Translations under genes and position numbers: made by a program
The notes under the pieces: generated by a model
Told to the model about the DNA's origin: nothing
Databases searched by the model: none
Seen by the model: only the letters and a program-made list of their open reading frames with translations
Shown here: piece by piece, positions 8,738 through 16,834 of the stretch
How the letters are laid out: each line of letters starts with the position of its first letter
Numbering within the stretch: the stretch's first letter is position 1
Assembly (NCBI GenBank): GCA_045600105.1
Contig: JAZRXG010000026.1
Span: 1 to 64,000, forward strand
Source: UBA1206 sp045600105
GTDB lineage: Bacteria > Bacillota > Clostridia > Oscillospirales > CAG-382
Direction of reading: 5' to 3'
Length of the DNA: 64,000 bases

Positions 8738-9520
8738 TCAGTTAAGGGCAGCGAGCTTGGTGCCGAGGAAATCGACTGCCATCTTTATGTCCGCGGCGGG
8801 ATCGGCGCCGACCTCGCGTTCGATGGTAAGATAGCCTTCGTAGCCGACGTCCTTGAGAGCTTTGAGATAGTTGTCCCAGTCAACGTCTCCCTGGCCGAGA
8901 GGAAGTTCGATGAATTTGCCCTTGATGAATCTCATGCCGACGCCGTCCTTCGCGTGGGTATGAACGATGTAATCCTTGAGAGTATAGACCGCTTTGACGG
9001 GATCGTCCTTTGCGACCATAGCGAGGTTCGCGGGGTCGAGGTTTACCGCAAGGCCCTTGGAGCCGACGGAATCGAGGAAGCCCTTGAGGAGAACGGCGCT
9101 TTCGGTGCCGGTCTCAAAAGCGAAGCAGCTGCCGAGGCTTTCGGCAAACGTTCCGAGCTCGAGAGCGTTCTTTCTCATGATCTCGGTCCTTTCGTTTTCG
9201 CAGCCGTCGATGTGTCCGATGTGGGAGGTGACGATGCCGCAGTCGAGTTCTCTTGCTTTTTCGATGATGGCTTTGGATCTGTCGAGGATGGCGGGGTTAT
9301 CCATGTTCATTCCGAAGTCGCCGCAGATGGCGGAAAAGATAAGTCCGTTGGAATCCATGATGTCCTTGATCTCGGCGATCTTTGCGCTGTTCAGATTTTC
9401 GGGAACGAATTCACCGAAGGTCATGTACTTCTGGATGCCGGTGGCACCGAGAGACGCTGCCTTTTTGACGGCGTCTGCGAAAGGAAGGCGGAGAGAGTCT
9501 GCGATAATACCGATTTTCAT
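8738..9520 (-). CDS. Sugar phosphate isomerase/epimerase family protein
   Basis: A 260-residue TIM-barrel protein of the xylose isomerase-like AP-endonuclease-2 superfamily. Visible landmarks are an N-terminal KIGIIADSLRLPF, an ASLGATGIQ segment, VTSHIGH, NLDPANL, HTHAKD and YLTIEREVG, which carry the usual metal-binding His/Asp/Glu residues. Members epimerise or isomerise sugars, often keto-sugars. It lies 25 bases upstream of the SDR gene, which supports a joint role in carbohydrate catabolism. The exact substrate cannot be read from the sequence. Confidence 0.8.
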   Translation of the reverse strand: MKIGIIADSLRLPFADAVKKAASLGATGIQKYMTFGEFVPENLNSAKIAEIKDIMDSNGLIFSAICGDFGMNMDNPAILDRSKAIIEKARELDCGIVTSHIGHIDGCENERTEIMRKNALELGTFAESLGSCFAFETGTESAVLLKGFLDSVGSKGLAVNLDPANLAMVAKDDPVKAVYTLKDYIVHTHAKDGVGMRFIKGKFIELPLGQGDVDWDNYLKALKDVGYEGYLTIEREVGADPAADIKMAVDFLGTKLAALN

Positions 9521-9547
9521 AGTAAATTACCTCTTTTTATATTAATT

Positions 9548-10129
9548 TTATTGATTTCCCTGTAATTCGTCGAGCGATTTTTTGAATGAAGACACGCAGT
9601 TTTCCATAAAATAATCAAGTTCCTCGCATCCGAAGTTCTCAATGGAACGTCTTGTGGATTCGAGAGCGACCGAAAACTCGCGGTTGCCGAGCTCGGTCTC
9701 GGTCAGGCACTTGATATAGGCGCAGAGCTTGTCCGCCGCCTTGATTATTCTGTGCTCTTCTTCGGAATGAACGAACATATCAGCGTAAGCGCTTTTCATC
9801 TCGTCGGGCAGGTACGACATGAATCTGTCGATCGCCACCGATTCGACCGAAAGGTACGCGTCCTTCGTTCTGTCGTCAAAATACTTGACGGGAGTCGGAA
9901 GGTCACCCGTAATTATCTCTGGCGCGTCGTGATACATCGCCTTGACCGCGATACGTTCGGGAACGTAGTTCTTTCCGAAATAGGTGTTGCCGATGACGGC
10001 AAGCCCGTGAGCGAGAAGCGCGCATTCGAGCGAGTGCTCAGACAGGTTCTCGTTGTGGATAAGACGCATAAGCCCCCATCTGTCAATATTCTTCATTCGG
10101 AACATCATTGCAAAAAAATCGCCGTTCAT
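9548..10129 (-). CDS. yfbR: HD-domain 5'-deoxynucleotidase (YfbR-like)
   Basis: A protein of about 193 residues resembling Escherichia coli YfbR, which removes phosphate from deoxynucleoside monophosphates. The IDRWGLMR and SEHS segments, the metal-binding YHDAPEIITGDLPTPVKY block and the later ADKLCAYIKCL helix follow YfbR closely. GGGG lies 8 bases from the ATG at 10129; another in-frame ATG at 10135 is only 2 bases from it and so less likely. It is the first gene of the leftward group that continues 27 bases later with the sugar isomerase-like gene. Confidence 0.85.
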   Translation of the reverse strand: MNGDFFAMMFRMKNIDRWGLMRLIHNENLSEHSLECALLAHGLAVIGNTYFGKNYVPERIAVKAMYHDAPEIITGDLPTPVKYFDDRTKDAYLSVESVAIDRFMSYLPDEMKSAYADMFVHSEEEHRIIKAADKLCAYIKCLTETELGNREFSVALESTRRSIENFGCEELDYFMENCVSSFKKSLDELQGNQ

Positions 10130-10235
10130 AAACATTACCCCATATTCTTGTTTATTATATCACACGTTTTTCCATTAGTCAATTATTTTCTTTGAATAAT
10201 AAGTCATTCATCTGACGTATCGGGAGGAAAACAGT

Positions 10236-11054
10236 TTGAAATTCATAAAAGCGGAATCGTACGGCAATGATTTTGCCGTACTGTTTCAGCCGGTCCACGT
10301 CAGCTTTCCGCTTTCCGACGCGGCAAAGGCGATGTGCGGCCGTCACCGCGGTGTCGGCGGAGACGGGCTGATAGTCATCGGAGATTCGAAAGAGTGCGAC
10401 TTTTCGATGCGGATTTTCAACCCCGACGGGAGCGAAGCCGAAATGTGCGGAAACGCGCTGCGTATAGCGCTGATGTTATATCACGCAAGTGACACGGAGC
10501 AAAAAAACGAATATACCGTCGAAACGCTCGGAGGCGAAAAAAGCGGAAGGATATGCGAAAACGGCGACATCGTCACGAATATCGGGCTGCCCGTGTTCGA
10601 ATGTGAAAAAATACCGTTCATTTCCCCGTCTCCGCTTATTTACCGTCCTTTCCACGGCTTTTTTTCCACCTGTCTTTCATTCGGCAATCCTCACCTCGCG
10701 GTTGAATGCGAGGACGCCGCAAACTTAGACATTGAAAAATACGGAACTCTTTTCGAGCATGACAAATCGTTTCCGAAAGGAACGAACGTACATTTTTATA
10801 CCGTGAAAGACGAAAACGACATATACCTTCGCCCGTGGGAGCGCGTCTGCGGCGAAACGCTCGGCTGTTCGACGGGAAGCGCCGCGGCGGCGGTCGCCGC
10901 GAATATGTCCGGCAAATGCGCCCGTCACGTATTCGTTCATCAGAAAGGCGGAGTCATCGAGGTCACGCTGACCGAAAGCGGTGTGCTTGTGGGCGGCAGA
11001 GCGCGAAAGGTTTTTGAAGGAGAGTGGGAAGATGAAGCTTTCGGAGCTGTTTGA
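10236..11054 (+). CDS. DapF-like epimerase paralogue linked to murE
   Basis: A 272-residue protein of the diaminopimelate epimerase fold, starting with TTG behind a strong GGGAGGA site. Both catalytic cysteines of DapF are present, in AEMCGNALR near residue 74 and in ETLGCSTGS near residue 215; the second motif differs from the usual ACGTGA. It overlaps murE by 23 bases. A second, more canonical dapF lies in the lysine operon at 25601, so this copy may be devoted to wall synthesis or may act on a different amino acid. Fold assignment is firm; the substrate is inferred. Confidence 0.8.
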   Translation: MKFIKAESYGNDFAVLFQPVHVSFPLSDAAKAMCGRHRGVGGDGLIVIGDSKECDFSMRIFNPDGSEAEMCGNALRIALMLYHASDTEQKNEYTVETLGGEKSGRICENGDIVTNIGLPVFECEKIPFISPSPLIYRPFHGFFSTCLSFGNPHLAVECEDAANLDIEKYGTLFEHDKSFPKGTNVHFYTVKDENDIYLRPWERVCGETLGCSTGSAAAAVAANMSGKCARHVFVHQKGGVIEVTLTESGVLVGGRARKVFEGEWEDEAFGAV

Positions 11055-12480
11055 AGGCGCTTGCGGCGGCGAAAACAAAGATACCGAAATAAGCTCCCTG
11101 TGTTATGACTCGCGTGAAGCGTCACGCGGCAGCGTGTTTTTCTGTCTTCGCGGCGTCACCGACGGTCACGGATACGCGGAAAGTGCCTACGCAAACGGCT
11201 GCCGCGTTTTCTGCGCCGAAATGCCCCTTTCGCTTCCCGACGACGCTGCCGTCATCCTTGTGAACGACACGCGAATAACGCTCGCGGAGTGTTCGTCAAG
11301 GTTTTACGGCGACCCGTGCGGCAGCCTTTTTATGATAGGGATCACGGGGACCAAAGGCAAAACGAGCACCTCGTTCATAATGAAAAAGATACTCGAAGGC
11401 TCCGGCAGAAAGGTCGGTATCATAGGCACTCTCGGCGTGATTTTCGGGGATATGAAGATAAAGCTTCCGAACACCACGCCAGAAAGTCTGCTCATTCACC
11501 GCTATTGCCGCGAAATGGCGGACTCGGGAATCGACACGGTGATAATCGAGGTATCGTCGCAAGCCCTCAAACAGCACCGTACTCACGGAATAAGATTCGA
11601 TGTCGGGGTGTTCACGAATCTGTCGCCCGATCATATCGGCAAAAACGAACACGCCGACTACGACGAATACAAAGAATGCAAAAAAAGACTCTTTTCGGAC
11701 TGCGTGACCGGCTTTTTCAATGCGGACGACAGCGAGTTCGGCTATATGTCGGACGGTGCGGGATGCCGTGTCGTCACCTTCGGAAAAGGAGAACACGCCG
11801 ATTACAGAGCGGTCAACGAAGTTTTCGGCATGAGGAACGGCGTGATGACTTCCGAATACGAATGCGGCGGCACGTTCGTCACCACCGACTATCCGGGGCA
11901 GCCCGGACTTTATAACTCGCTTTGCGCGTTCGCGGTCTGCGACTTTCTGGGCGTCGAAAGGTATGTTATCGCGCAATCGCTTTATTCGGTAAAGGTTGAC
12001 GGAAGATGCGAGACGACGGTCCTTCCGAACGGGAGTACCGTCATCATCGACTACGCGCACAACCGTCTTTCGGCAAACGAACTGTTCCGCTCGGTGTCGC
12101 CTTACGCGGAAGGCAGGATATTCACGGTGTTCGGCTGCGGCGGCGAACGTTCGACGGAACGGAGGAACGGCATGGGAAACGTCATATCGTCGTTTTCCGA
12201 CGTCGCCGTGATAACGACCGACAATCCGAGAAACGAAAGTTTAAGAAAAATCACGCGGGAGATCAAAAAAGGAATAAAAAAGGGCGCGCCGTGCAGAATA
12301 AAAACCATATACGACAGAAAAAAAGCGATATGGTACTGCATGAAAAAAGCAAAGAAAAAAGATATAGTCCTCGTGATCGGGAAAGGTCACGAGGACTATA
12401 TGGAAATCGGGAACGAAAAATATCATTACAGCGACAGAGAGACCGTCATTTCGCTGGCAGAAAAGCTTCGAGGTAATTGA
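11032..12480 (+). CDS. murE: UDP-MurNAc-tripeptide ligase MurE
   Basis: A 482-residue Mur ligase adding the third amino acid of the peptidoglycan stem peptide in the cytoplasm. The ATP loop GTKGKTS is near residue 107, followed by NTTPES, the EVSSQAL segment and the C-terminal domain. The motif DNPRN is the meso-diaminopimelate-specific form (DNPR), agreeing with the DapF-like gene just upstream and with a DAP-type wall. The ATG at 11032 with GGAGAGTGGGAAG before it is preferred to a longer frame starting at 10981. Its 3' end overlaps the convergent trmB by 35 bases. Confidence 0.88.
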   Translation: MKLSELFEGACGGENKDTEISSLCYDSREASRGSVFFCLRGVTDGHGYAESAYANGCRVFCAEMPLSLPDDAAVILVNDTRITLAECSSRFYGDPCGSLFMIGITGTKGKTSTSFIMKKILEGSGRKVGIIGTLGVIFGDMKIKLPNTTPESLLIHRYCREMADSGIDTVIIEVSSQALKQHRTHGIRFDVGVFTNLSPDHIGKNEHADYDEYKECKKRLFSDCVTGFFNADDSEFGYMSDGAGCRVVTFGKGEHADYRAVNEVFGMRNGVMTSEYECGGTFVTTDYPGQPGLYNSLCAFAVCDFLGVERYVIAQSLYSVKVDGRCETTVLPNGSTVIIDYAHNRLSANELFRSVSPYAEGRIFTVFGCGGERSTERRNGMGNVISSFSDVAVITTDNPRNESLRKITREIKKGIKKGAPCRIKTIYDRKKAIWYCMKKAKKKDIVLVIGKGHEDYMEIGNEKYHYSDRETVISLAEKLRGN

Positions 12481-13096
12481 TCTTAAAGCCTTTTTCGGAA
12501 AAGTTCTTTTCGTATTCCGTCACGATGTTGTTTTCGTTCATCGGGTCGGAATGAAGGTCGAAGCAGACGTTTTCGGTAACGTAACCGCAGGCGGGAAAAG
12601 TTTCCAGCGAATATTCGAATAAACCGATATTATCCGTCTTAAAATATATGCGGGCGCCCTCTTTGAGTATCTTTTTGTACCTTTCGAGGAACAGCGGACT
12701 CGTGAGTCGGCGCTTCGCGTTCTTTTTGCGGGGCCACGGATCGCAGAAATTGATGTAAACGGCGTCGGCGCAGTGCCCGGGCACCTTCTCGAGGATCTCG
12801 GCAATATCGAAAGACGCAAACTTCAGGTTGTCTCTTCCCGCTTTGTCGGCTTTTTCCATCGCCATCAATATGACGTCGGGGACTTTTTCGACCGCAATGA
12901 TATCGGCGTCGGTCTCCCTTTCGGAAAGAGCGACGGCAAAGGTGCCCTTGCCGCATCCGAGTTCGAGAAGCAGCCTTTCCCTTTTTTCGGGGAAGGACGC
13001 GGAAATATCGATCATTCCGTTTTCGTCAGTGGATGCAAAATATCCGTTCACCGCCTCAAGACGCGGAACACGGTTTTTCTTTGGTCTCATTCTCAT
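12446..13096 (-). CDS. trmB: tRNA (guanine-N7)-methyltransferase TrmB
   Basis: A 216-residue SAM-dependent methyltransferase that makes m7G46 in tRNA. The SAM-binding LELGCGKGTFAV and the family motif NFCDPWPRKKNAKRRL are clear, followed by the C-terminal ...FKTDN...E block. The start ATG at 13096 has AGAAGGTG upstream; an upstream extension of the frame lacks family-like sequence. Convergent with murE, overlapping its end. Confidence 0.9.
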   Translation of the reverse strand: MRMRPKKNRVPRLEAVNGYFASTDENGMIDISASFPEKRERLLLELGCGKGTFAVALSERETDADIIAVEKVPDVILMAMEKADKAGRDNLKFASFDIAEILEKVPGHCADAVYINFCDPWPRKKNAKRRLTSPLFLERYKKILKEGARIYFKTDNIGLFEYSLETFPACGYVTENVCFDLHSDPMNENNIVTEYEKNFSEKGFKINYLEAFLPAK

Positions 13097-13161
13097 AAAA
13101 AAACACCTTCTGTGAATAAAAAATAAAGGAACGCAAAAAATATATCGGGGAGGAATAAAAG

Positions 13162-13374
13162 ATGTTCGATAAGTTTTCACTTACCATGATAATCATCGGC
13201 GCGGTCAACTGGGCTCTCGTCGGGCTGTTTCAGTTTGACCTTGTCGCGTGGATATTCGGCGGTCAGGGAGCTGTCCTCAGCAGAGTCATCTACACGATAA
13301 TCGGGCTCTGCGGACTCTGGTGCATAAGTCTCCTTTTCAAAAGGATCGTATCTCAGACCGAAGCCGACCGATAA
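13162..13374 (+). CDS. DUF378 small membrane protein
   Basis: A 70-residue protein with two hydrophobic helices (about 7-28 and 38-60). The N-terminal pattern of a hydrophobic helix ending in GAVNWALVGLFQFDLV is that of the DUF378 family, small membrane proteins of unknown function common in Firmicutes. The site GGGGAGG lies upstream of the ATG. Monocistronic, ending at the palindromic terminator that follows. Confidence 0.82.
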   Translation: MFDKFSLTMIIIGAVNWALVGLFQFDLVAWIFGGQGAVLSRVIYTIIGLCGLWCISLLFKRIVSQTEADR

Positions 13375-13391
13375 AGGCGATCAGGGGTAAC

Positions 13392-13417
13392 TTAAAGGGG
13401 CTGTACAGCCCCTTTAA
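13392..13417. terminator. Bidirectional terminator
   Basis: A perfect 26-base palindrome with GGGGCTGTACAGCCCC at its core and A/T flanks on both sides. It lies between two convergent small membrane protein genes and can serve both. Confidence 0.8.
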
Positions 13418-13433
13418 ATTTATTTGATCGTGA

Positions 13434-13673
13434 TTATTTAAGGATCTTGAAATAATCGAGAAGCGCGAGAACGATGCCGATAACAACGTAAAGATCGATA
13501 AGTCCGCCGATGATGCCGAAGAGCCAGCCGATAACGGGGATATCTACAAGGAGACCGATGAGGATGCCGCCCACAGCGCCTGCCACGATGTAGATAATTA
13601 TTTTGATAACGAGCTTGGTAACGTCTTCACCGATACCGAAAGAAAACGGGAATATCTTTTTGAGAAGATCCAT
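13434..13673 (-). CDS. Small two-helix membrane protein
   Basis: A 79-residue protein with two strongly hydrophobic segments (about residues 20-42 and 45-70), rich in Gly and Ile, for example AGAVGGILIGLL and GIIGGLIDLYVVIGI. The ATG at 13673 has AAAGAGGT 7 bases upstream. I do not recognise a family with confidence; it may be a small envelope or stress protein. It is the convergent neighbour of the DUF378 gene. Confidence 0.6.
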   Translation of the reverse strand: MDLLKKIFPFSFGIGEDVTKLVIKIIIYIVAGAVGGILIGLLVDIPVIGWLFGIIGGLIDLYVVIGIVLALLDYFKILK

Positions 13674-13732
13674 TGCTTTTACCTCTTTCTTTGTTATTGA
13701 TGATATACTTATAACACAATATGTAGCGGTTG

Positions 13733-14428
13733 TCAAGGTTTTTTTGCGATTTTCATCCTTCTGAGGTATTCTTTCCGTTCATCGGGGACTCTGAAGCTTT
13801 CGCACGCCTTGCGTATCGTCATATTGTGAGTCCATACGTCAAGCTTCCTGTTTTCGATGAATCCGACCGCGCTTTCGTACTGCTTGGCAAGAGCGGTGGC
13901 AAAATACCACGCGATCATCATATTGATATAATACTCGTCAGACCTTATGCGTGCGACTTTTTCCGCCTGCGTTACGCTGAATTTTTCGTCAAGGAAGAAA
14001 TTCATATACATTTCGATTCCGAACCGCACGGCGTAGGTATGCGGCGACGCGAGCCATTCGTCGATCCTGCGTTCGAGTTTATCGGTATTTTTGGCGAATA
14101 CCTTCGGAGTGATGATGTCGCACGTCGCCCAGTTGTCAACGTACGGCAGAAAAGCGTCCAGCTGTCTTACGCATTCGTCGTAGTCCTTCAGCGACGCGAG
14201 GATGAGCCCGTGAAGGCAATCCTCGTCGTAATACGCGTGCGGAAGATCGTCGAGAAAAACGCCGACATCTTCCCTTTTTGCGTATTCTTTGGCAAGCCGC
14301 CTGATCCCGGGGACGCGTACACCGATGATGCGCCGCGTATCGACCGTCGGCATAAGCTTTGCCTGGAACGCGGCGTATTCCTTGTCGGCGAGCGAAAAAA
14401 GAGCAGATTCGATTTCTTGAATCATCAT
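13733..14428 (-). CDS. DNA alkylation repair enzyme (AlkD-like)
   Basis: A 231-residue HEAT-like repeat protein of the AlkC/AlkD family, DNA glycosylases that release bulky alkylated purines without base flipping. The segment VDNWATCD contains the Trp and Asp that match the AlkD active site, and MMIAWYFA carries the later tryptophan. AAAGGAAAA lies about 11 bases before the ATG. The gene follows the nitroreductase fusion by 5 bases, so the two are co-transcribed. Confidence 0.82.
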   Translation of the reverse strand: MMIQEIESALFSLADKEYAAFQAKLMPTVDTRRIIGVRVPGIRRLAKEYAKREDVGVFLDDLPHAYYDEDCLHGLILASLKDYDECVRQLDAFLPYVDNWATCDIITPKVFAKNTDKLERRIDEWLASPHTYAVRFGIEMYMNFFLDEKFSVTQAEKVARIRSDEYYINMMIAWYFATALAKQYESAVGFIENRKLDVWTHNMTIRKACESFRVPDERKEYLRRMKIAKKP

Positions 14429-14433
14429 AACAG

Positions 14434-15669
14434 TTATTTTCCTTTTTCAAAAACGTAGCAGTCGGCGTCGCCGTCGGGATGACTGTGATCAAAGCGGAAG
14501 CCGGAATATCCGAACGCTTTCTTCGACGCCGTATTGTCGGGAAATATCACCGCTTCCGCTTTCGTTACGTCAAAGGCGATTATTTCTTTGCCGTGACCCA
14601 TCAGTTCACCGAGTATCGCTCTCCCGTGACCTTGGTTCCTTTTTTCCGGTGACACGATGAATTCCATCACGGTAAGAACGTTTTCGTGTATTCCGAGCGC
14701 AACGACCGCCAGAGGCGAGCCGTTTTCGGATATCAGCCTGCACAGGAAATCATTCCCGTCAGATCTTTGTTTCCAATAGCCGTAAAACGCTTTCCAGCCG
14801 TCATCAAGTCCGGTGAAACGCGCGGTCTCGTCGTCTATCCAGCTTTCGATAAGGTCATTGTATTTTTCGTCGTATTCGGCATAAGTATATCTGAGCGGTG
14901 CGGATACGTTATTCACGTTTACGGTATATTCCGCGGACTTCGTCAGTTCGGCGTCGCCGCCGTCGTCAACGAAAAGTTCACGGGTGAAACCGATACCTTT
15001 TTTATTCAAGCATATCTCCAAAATGCAGAGATAAATGCCGACGTCGACGCGGTTGTAATACGATACCGATCTTGCCGGCATGATGCCTCTTTTGCCGGGC
15101 TTTTTATATCTGTAAACCGTGATCCTGCCGTCCTTGTTCTCCGTGTACCACGGCTGAGTATTGCAGGCGCTCGGCGCAAAACGCGTGATGTCGGCAACGC
15201 CCAGATCGTCGCCCGACCATATTTCCTCAAGCGGCTTGCGTTTTGCCTTGAACATATCTTTGCGGAACAGAGAACCGTCGTTCACCTTGCGGATCGCGAT
15301 CATGATAACATATTTCATTCCGTTGTATTCGGGCATATCGGGTTTGCCGATCCCGAACCACAGACTTCCGATACCGTGACTGACAAGATACAGATCGAGC
15401 TGCTCGCCGAGGTATCCGACGTTCATCAGATAATTGTCTTTTTCTTCGCTGTATATCAGAACACAGTATTCGGCGTCTCTTTTGAAGCTGACCTTGTTTG
15501 CGGGAATTATGCGGATCGCCGTGCCGATATCGGGATACAGCCGCTCGAAACCGGCGTAGGCTTTTTCGATGTCTTCGAGCTCGGACGGCGTTATTTTCGC
15601 ATTGCCGACGCCTCTGAACAGGTGGAACGATTTTCTTTTGAATATCGCCTCATAAAAGTTTTCGTTCAT
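14434..15669 (-). CDS. Nitroreductase-GNAT acetyltransferase fusion
   Basis: A 411-residue protein with two domains. Residues about 1-270 are a nitroreductase-like flavoprotein fold (FKRKSFHLFRG at the start, APSACNTQPW in the middle, then YYNRVDVGIYLC), of the type with tandem half domains. Residues about 280-411 are a GNAT N-acetyltransferase, with VMEFIVSPEKRNQGHGRAIL as the acetyl-CoA-binding segment. The ATG at 15669 follows a strong GGAGGAAGAGGAG site. The substrates of either domain are unknown. Co-transcribed with the AlkD-like gene. Confidence 0.75.
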   Translation of the reverse strand: MNENFYEAIFKRKSFHLFRGVGNAKITPSELEDIEKAYAGFERLYPDIGTAIRIIPANKVSFKRDAEYCVLIYSEEKDNYLMNVGYLGEQLDLYLVSHGIGSLWFGIGKPDMPEYNGMKYVIMIAIRKVNDGSLFRKDMFKAKRKPLEEIWSGDDLGVADITRFAPSACNTQPWYTENKDGRITVYRYKKPGKRGIMPARSVSYYNRVDVGIYLCILEICLNKKGIGFTRELFVDDGGDAELTKSAEYTVNVNNVSAPLRYTYAEYDEKYNDLIESWIDDETARFTGLDDGWKAFYGYWKQRSDGNDFLCRLISENGSPLAVVALGIHENVLTVMEFIVSPEKRNQGHGRAILGELMGHGKEIIAFDVTKAEAVIFPDNTASKKAFGYSGFRFDHSHPDGDADCYVFEKGK

Positions 15670-15855
15670 ATCGTTTTCTCCTCTTCCTCCTAATTGAAAC
15701 GCCAAATTCTGATTTATCGGGTATATTATATCACAATTTCGTGAACTTTTCAATCTGTTTCACGCCAAAAGCCCTCGTCCGACTGCTGACGGTTGGCGGG
15801 GGATTGCCGGGGGATTCTTACGGTTTATGAATGAAGCTGCCGCTTTGGGCGGCTG

Positions 15856-16056
15856 ATGTTTGAGCAGAAAATAAAAAATGATATATCGCTGACGCGATAT
15901 GATATACGGCTGACGCCGTATGATATATTTGCCTTACGGCAAGGCAAATATGATATAATATCCGTTCCTCATACGCCTTCACGCATATATCATCGCACGC
16001 AGTGCGATATCATACCGAAGGTATATCACCCGTTCCGACGAGGAACGGATATCATT
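15856..16056. repeat. Cluster of short hairpins joined by ATGATATA
   Basis: About 200 bases made of consecutive small palindromes separated by ATGATATA or its complement: TCGCTGACGCGA, ACGGCTGACGCCGT, TTTGCCTTACGGCAAGGCAAA, TCGCACGCAGTGCGA, ATACCGAAGGTAT. A perfect 13-base inverted repeat (15957-15969 with 16039-16051, ATATCCGTTCCTC) encloses its right half. There is no coding sequence in the 418 bases between 15670 and 16088. It is probably a dispersed non-coding repeat of this lineage. Confidence 0.7.
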
Positions 16057-16088
16057 GAAAAAAGCAAGTCTTTCGACTTGCTTTTTTC
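16057..16088. terminator. Terminator after tRNA-Arg
   Basis: A 13-base perfect stem, AAAAAAGCAAGTC with GACTTGCTTTTTT, and a 4-base loop. It has A/T runs on both sides and abuts the encoded CCA end of the tRNA gene. Confidence 0.8.
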
Positions 16089-16165
<77 letters not shown>

Positions 16166-16196
16166 ATATTCAAGCGCTCTTTACGAGCGCTTTGCT

Positions 16197-16225
16197 ATAA
16201 TAGCACAACGGCAAACGATTGTCAA
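16197..16225 (-). promoter_or_regulatory. Promoter of tRNA-Arg
   Basis: On the minus strand TTGACA (16220-16225) and TATTAT (16197-16202) are spaced by 17 bases, about 31 bases upstream of the mature tRNA. The tRNA therefore has its own promoter although the acetyltransferase gene ends just before it on the same strand. Confidence 0.8.
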
Positions 16226-16249
16226 GGGTTTTGCGAAAATAAATCACAT

Positions 16250-16834
16250 TTATTTATTTTCGTTTTCCGCATCTCGCGAAAACGGGATGAACGGCTCAGG
16301 TGATGACGGTCGTTCGGACAGCACTTTTTCCATCCAGACGATGCCGTACCATCTGCCGAACTTATATCCGCATTTTTCGTGCCTTCCGATGACGGAATAG
16401 CCGACCTTCCCGTGGAATCTGACACTCGCGTCGGTGAGATACGGGTCGTCTTCCCTTTCGGTCGTCGTAACGCAGGCGTAAGCCACGAACACGTTCTGAC
16501 TCACGAGCAGTTTTTCGAGTTCAGAGTAAAGACGTTTGCCGATACCTTTTTCGTGATATTCGGCATCAACGTATATCGACGTCTCGCAGGTGTGTCTGTA
16601 CGCTTCACGGGCGTGGAAAGAAGACGCGTAAGCGTAGCCGACTATCCTGCCGTCACTTATGGCGGCGATATAGGGATATTCGGCGCTTATCGCTTCTATC
16701 CGTCGTCTGAACTCGTCCTCGGTCGGCGCAGCGCACTCAAACGACACGGCTGTCGACGCGACGTAGGGCGCGTATATCGCAAGCAGCTCTTTTGCGTCGT
16801 CGGGTGTCACTTTTCTGAGCGTGACGCCGTTCAT
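16250..16834 (-). CDS. GNAT acetyltransferase (phosphinothricin acetyltransferase-like)
   Basis: A 194-residue GNAT enzyme. The N-terminal pattern of LRKVTPDDAKELLAIYAPYV, then VGYAYA, the Tyr/His-rich AREAYRHTCETSIYV and the acetyl-CoA loop EKGIGKRLY match the phosphinothricin/methionine sulfone acetyltransferase group, and FHGKVGYSVIGRHEKCGYKFGRWY near the end is also typical. The C-terminal 25 residues are an extra tail. The start overlaps the pdxK stop by ATGA. The real substrate may be any small amine. Confidence 0.82.
   Translation of the reverse strand: MNGVTLRKVTPDDAKELLAIYAPYVASTAVSFECAAPTEDEFRRRIEAISAEYPYIAAISDGRIVGYAYASSFHAREAYRHTCETSIYVDAEYHEKGIGKRLYSELEKLLVSQNVFVAYACVTTTEREDDPYLTDASVRFHGKVGYSVIGRHEKCGYKFGRWYGIVWMEKVLSERPSSPEPFIPFSRDAENENK

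Noticed and set aside
15856..16056. Possible CRISPR array
   Set aside because: The repeated unit is 8 bases and the pieces between are palindromes, not unique spacers; no cas genes are near.
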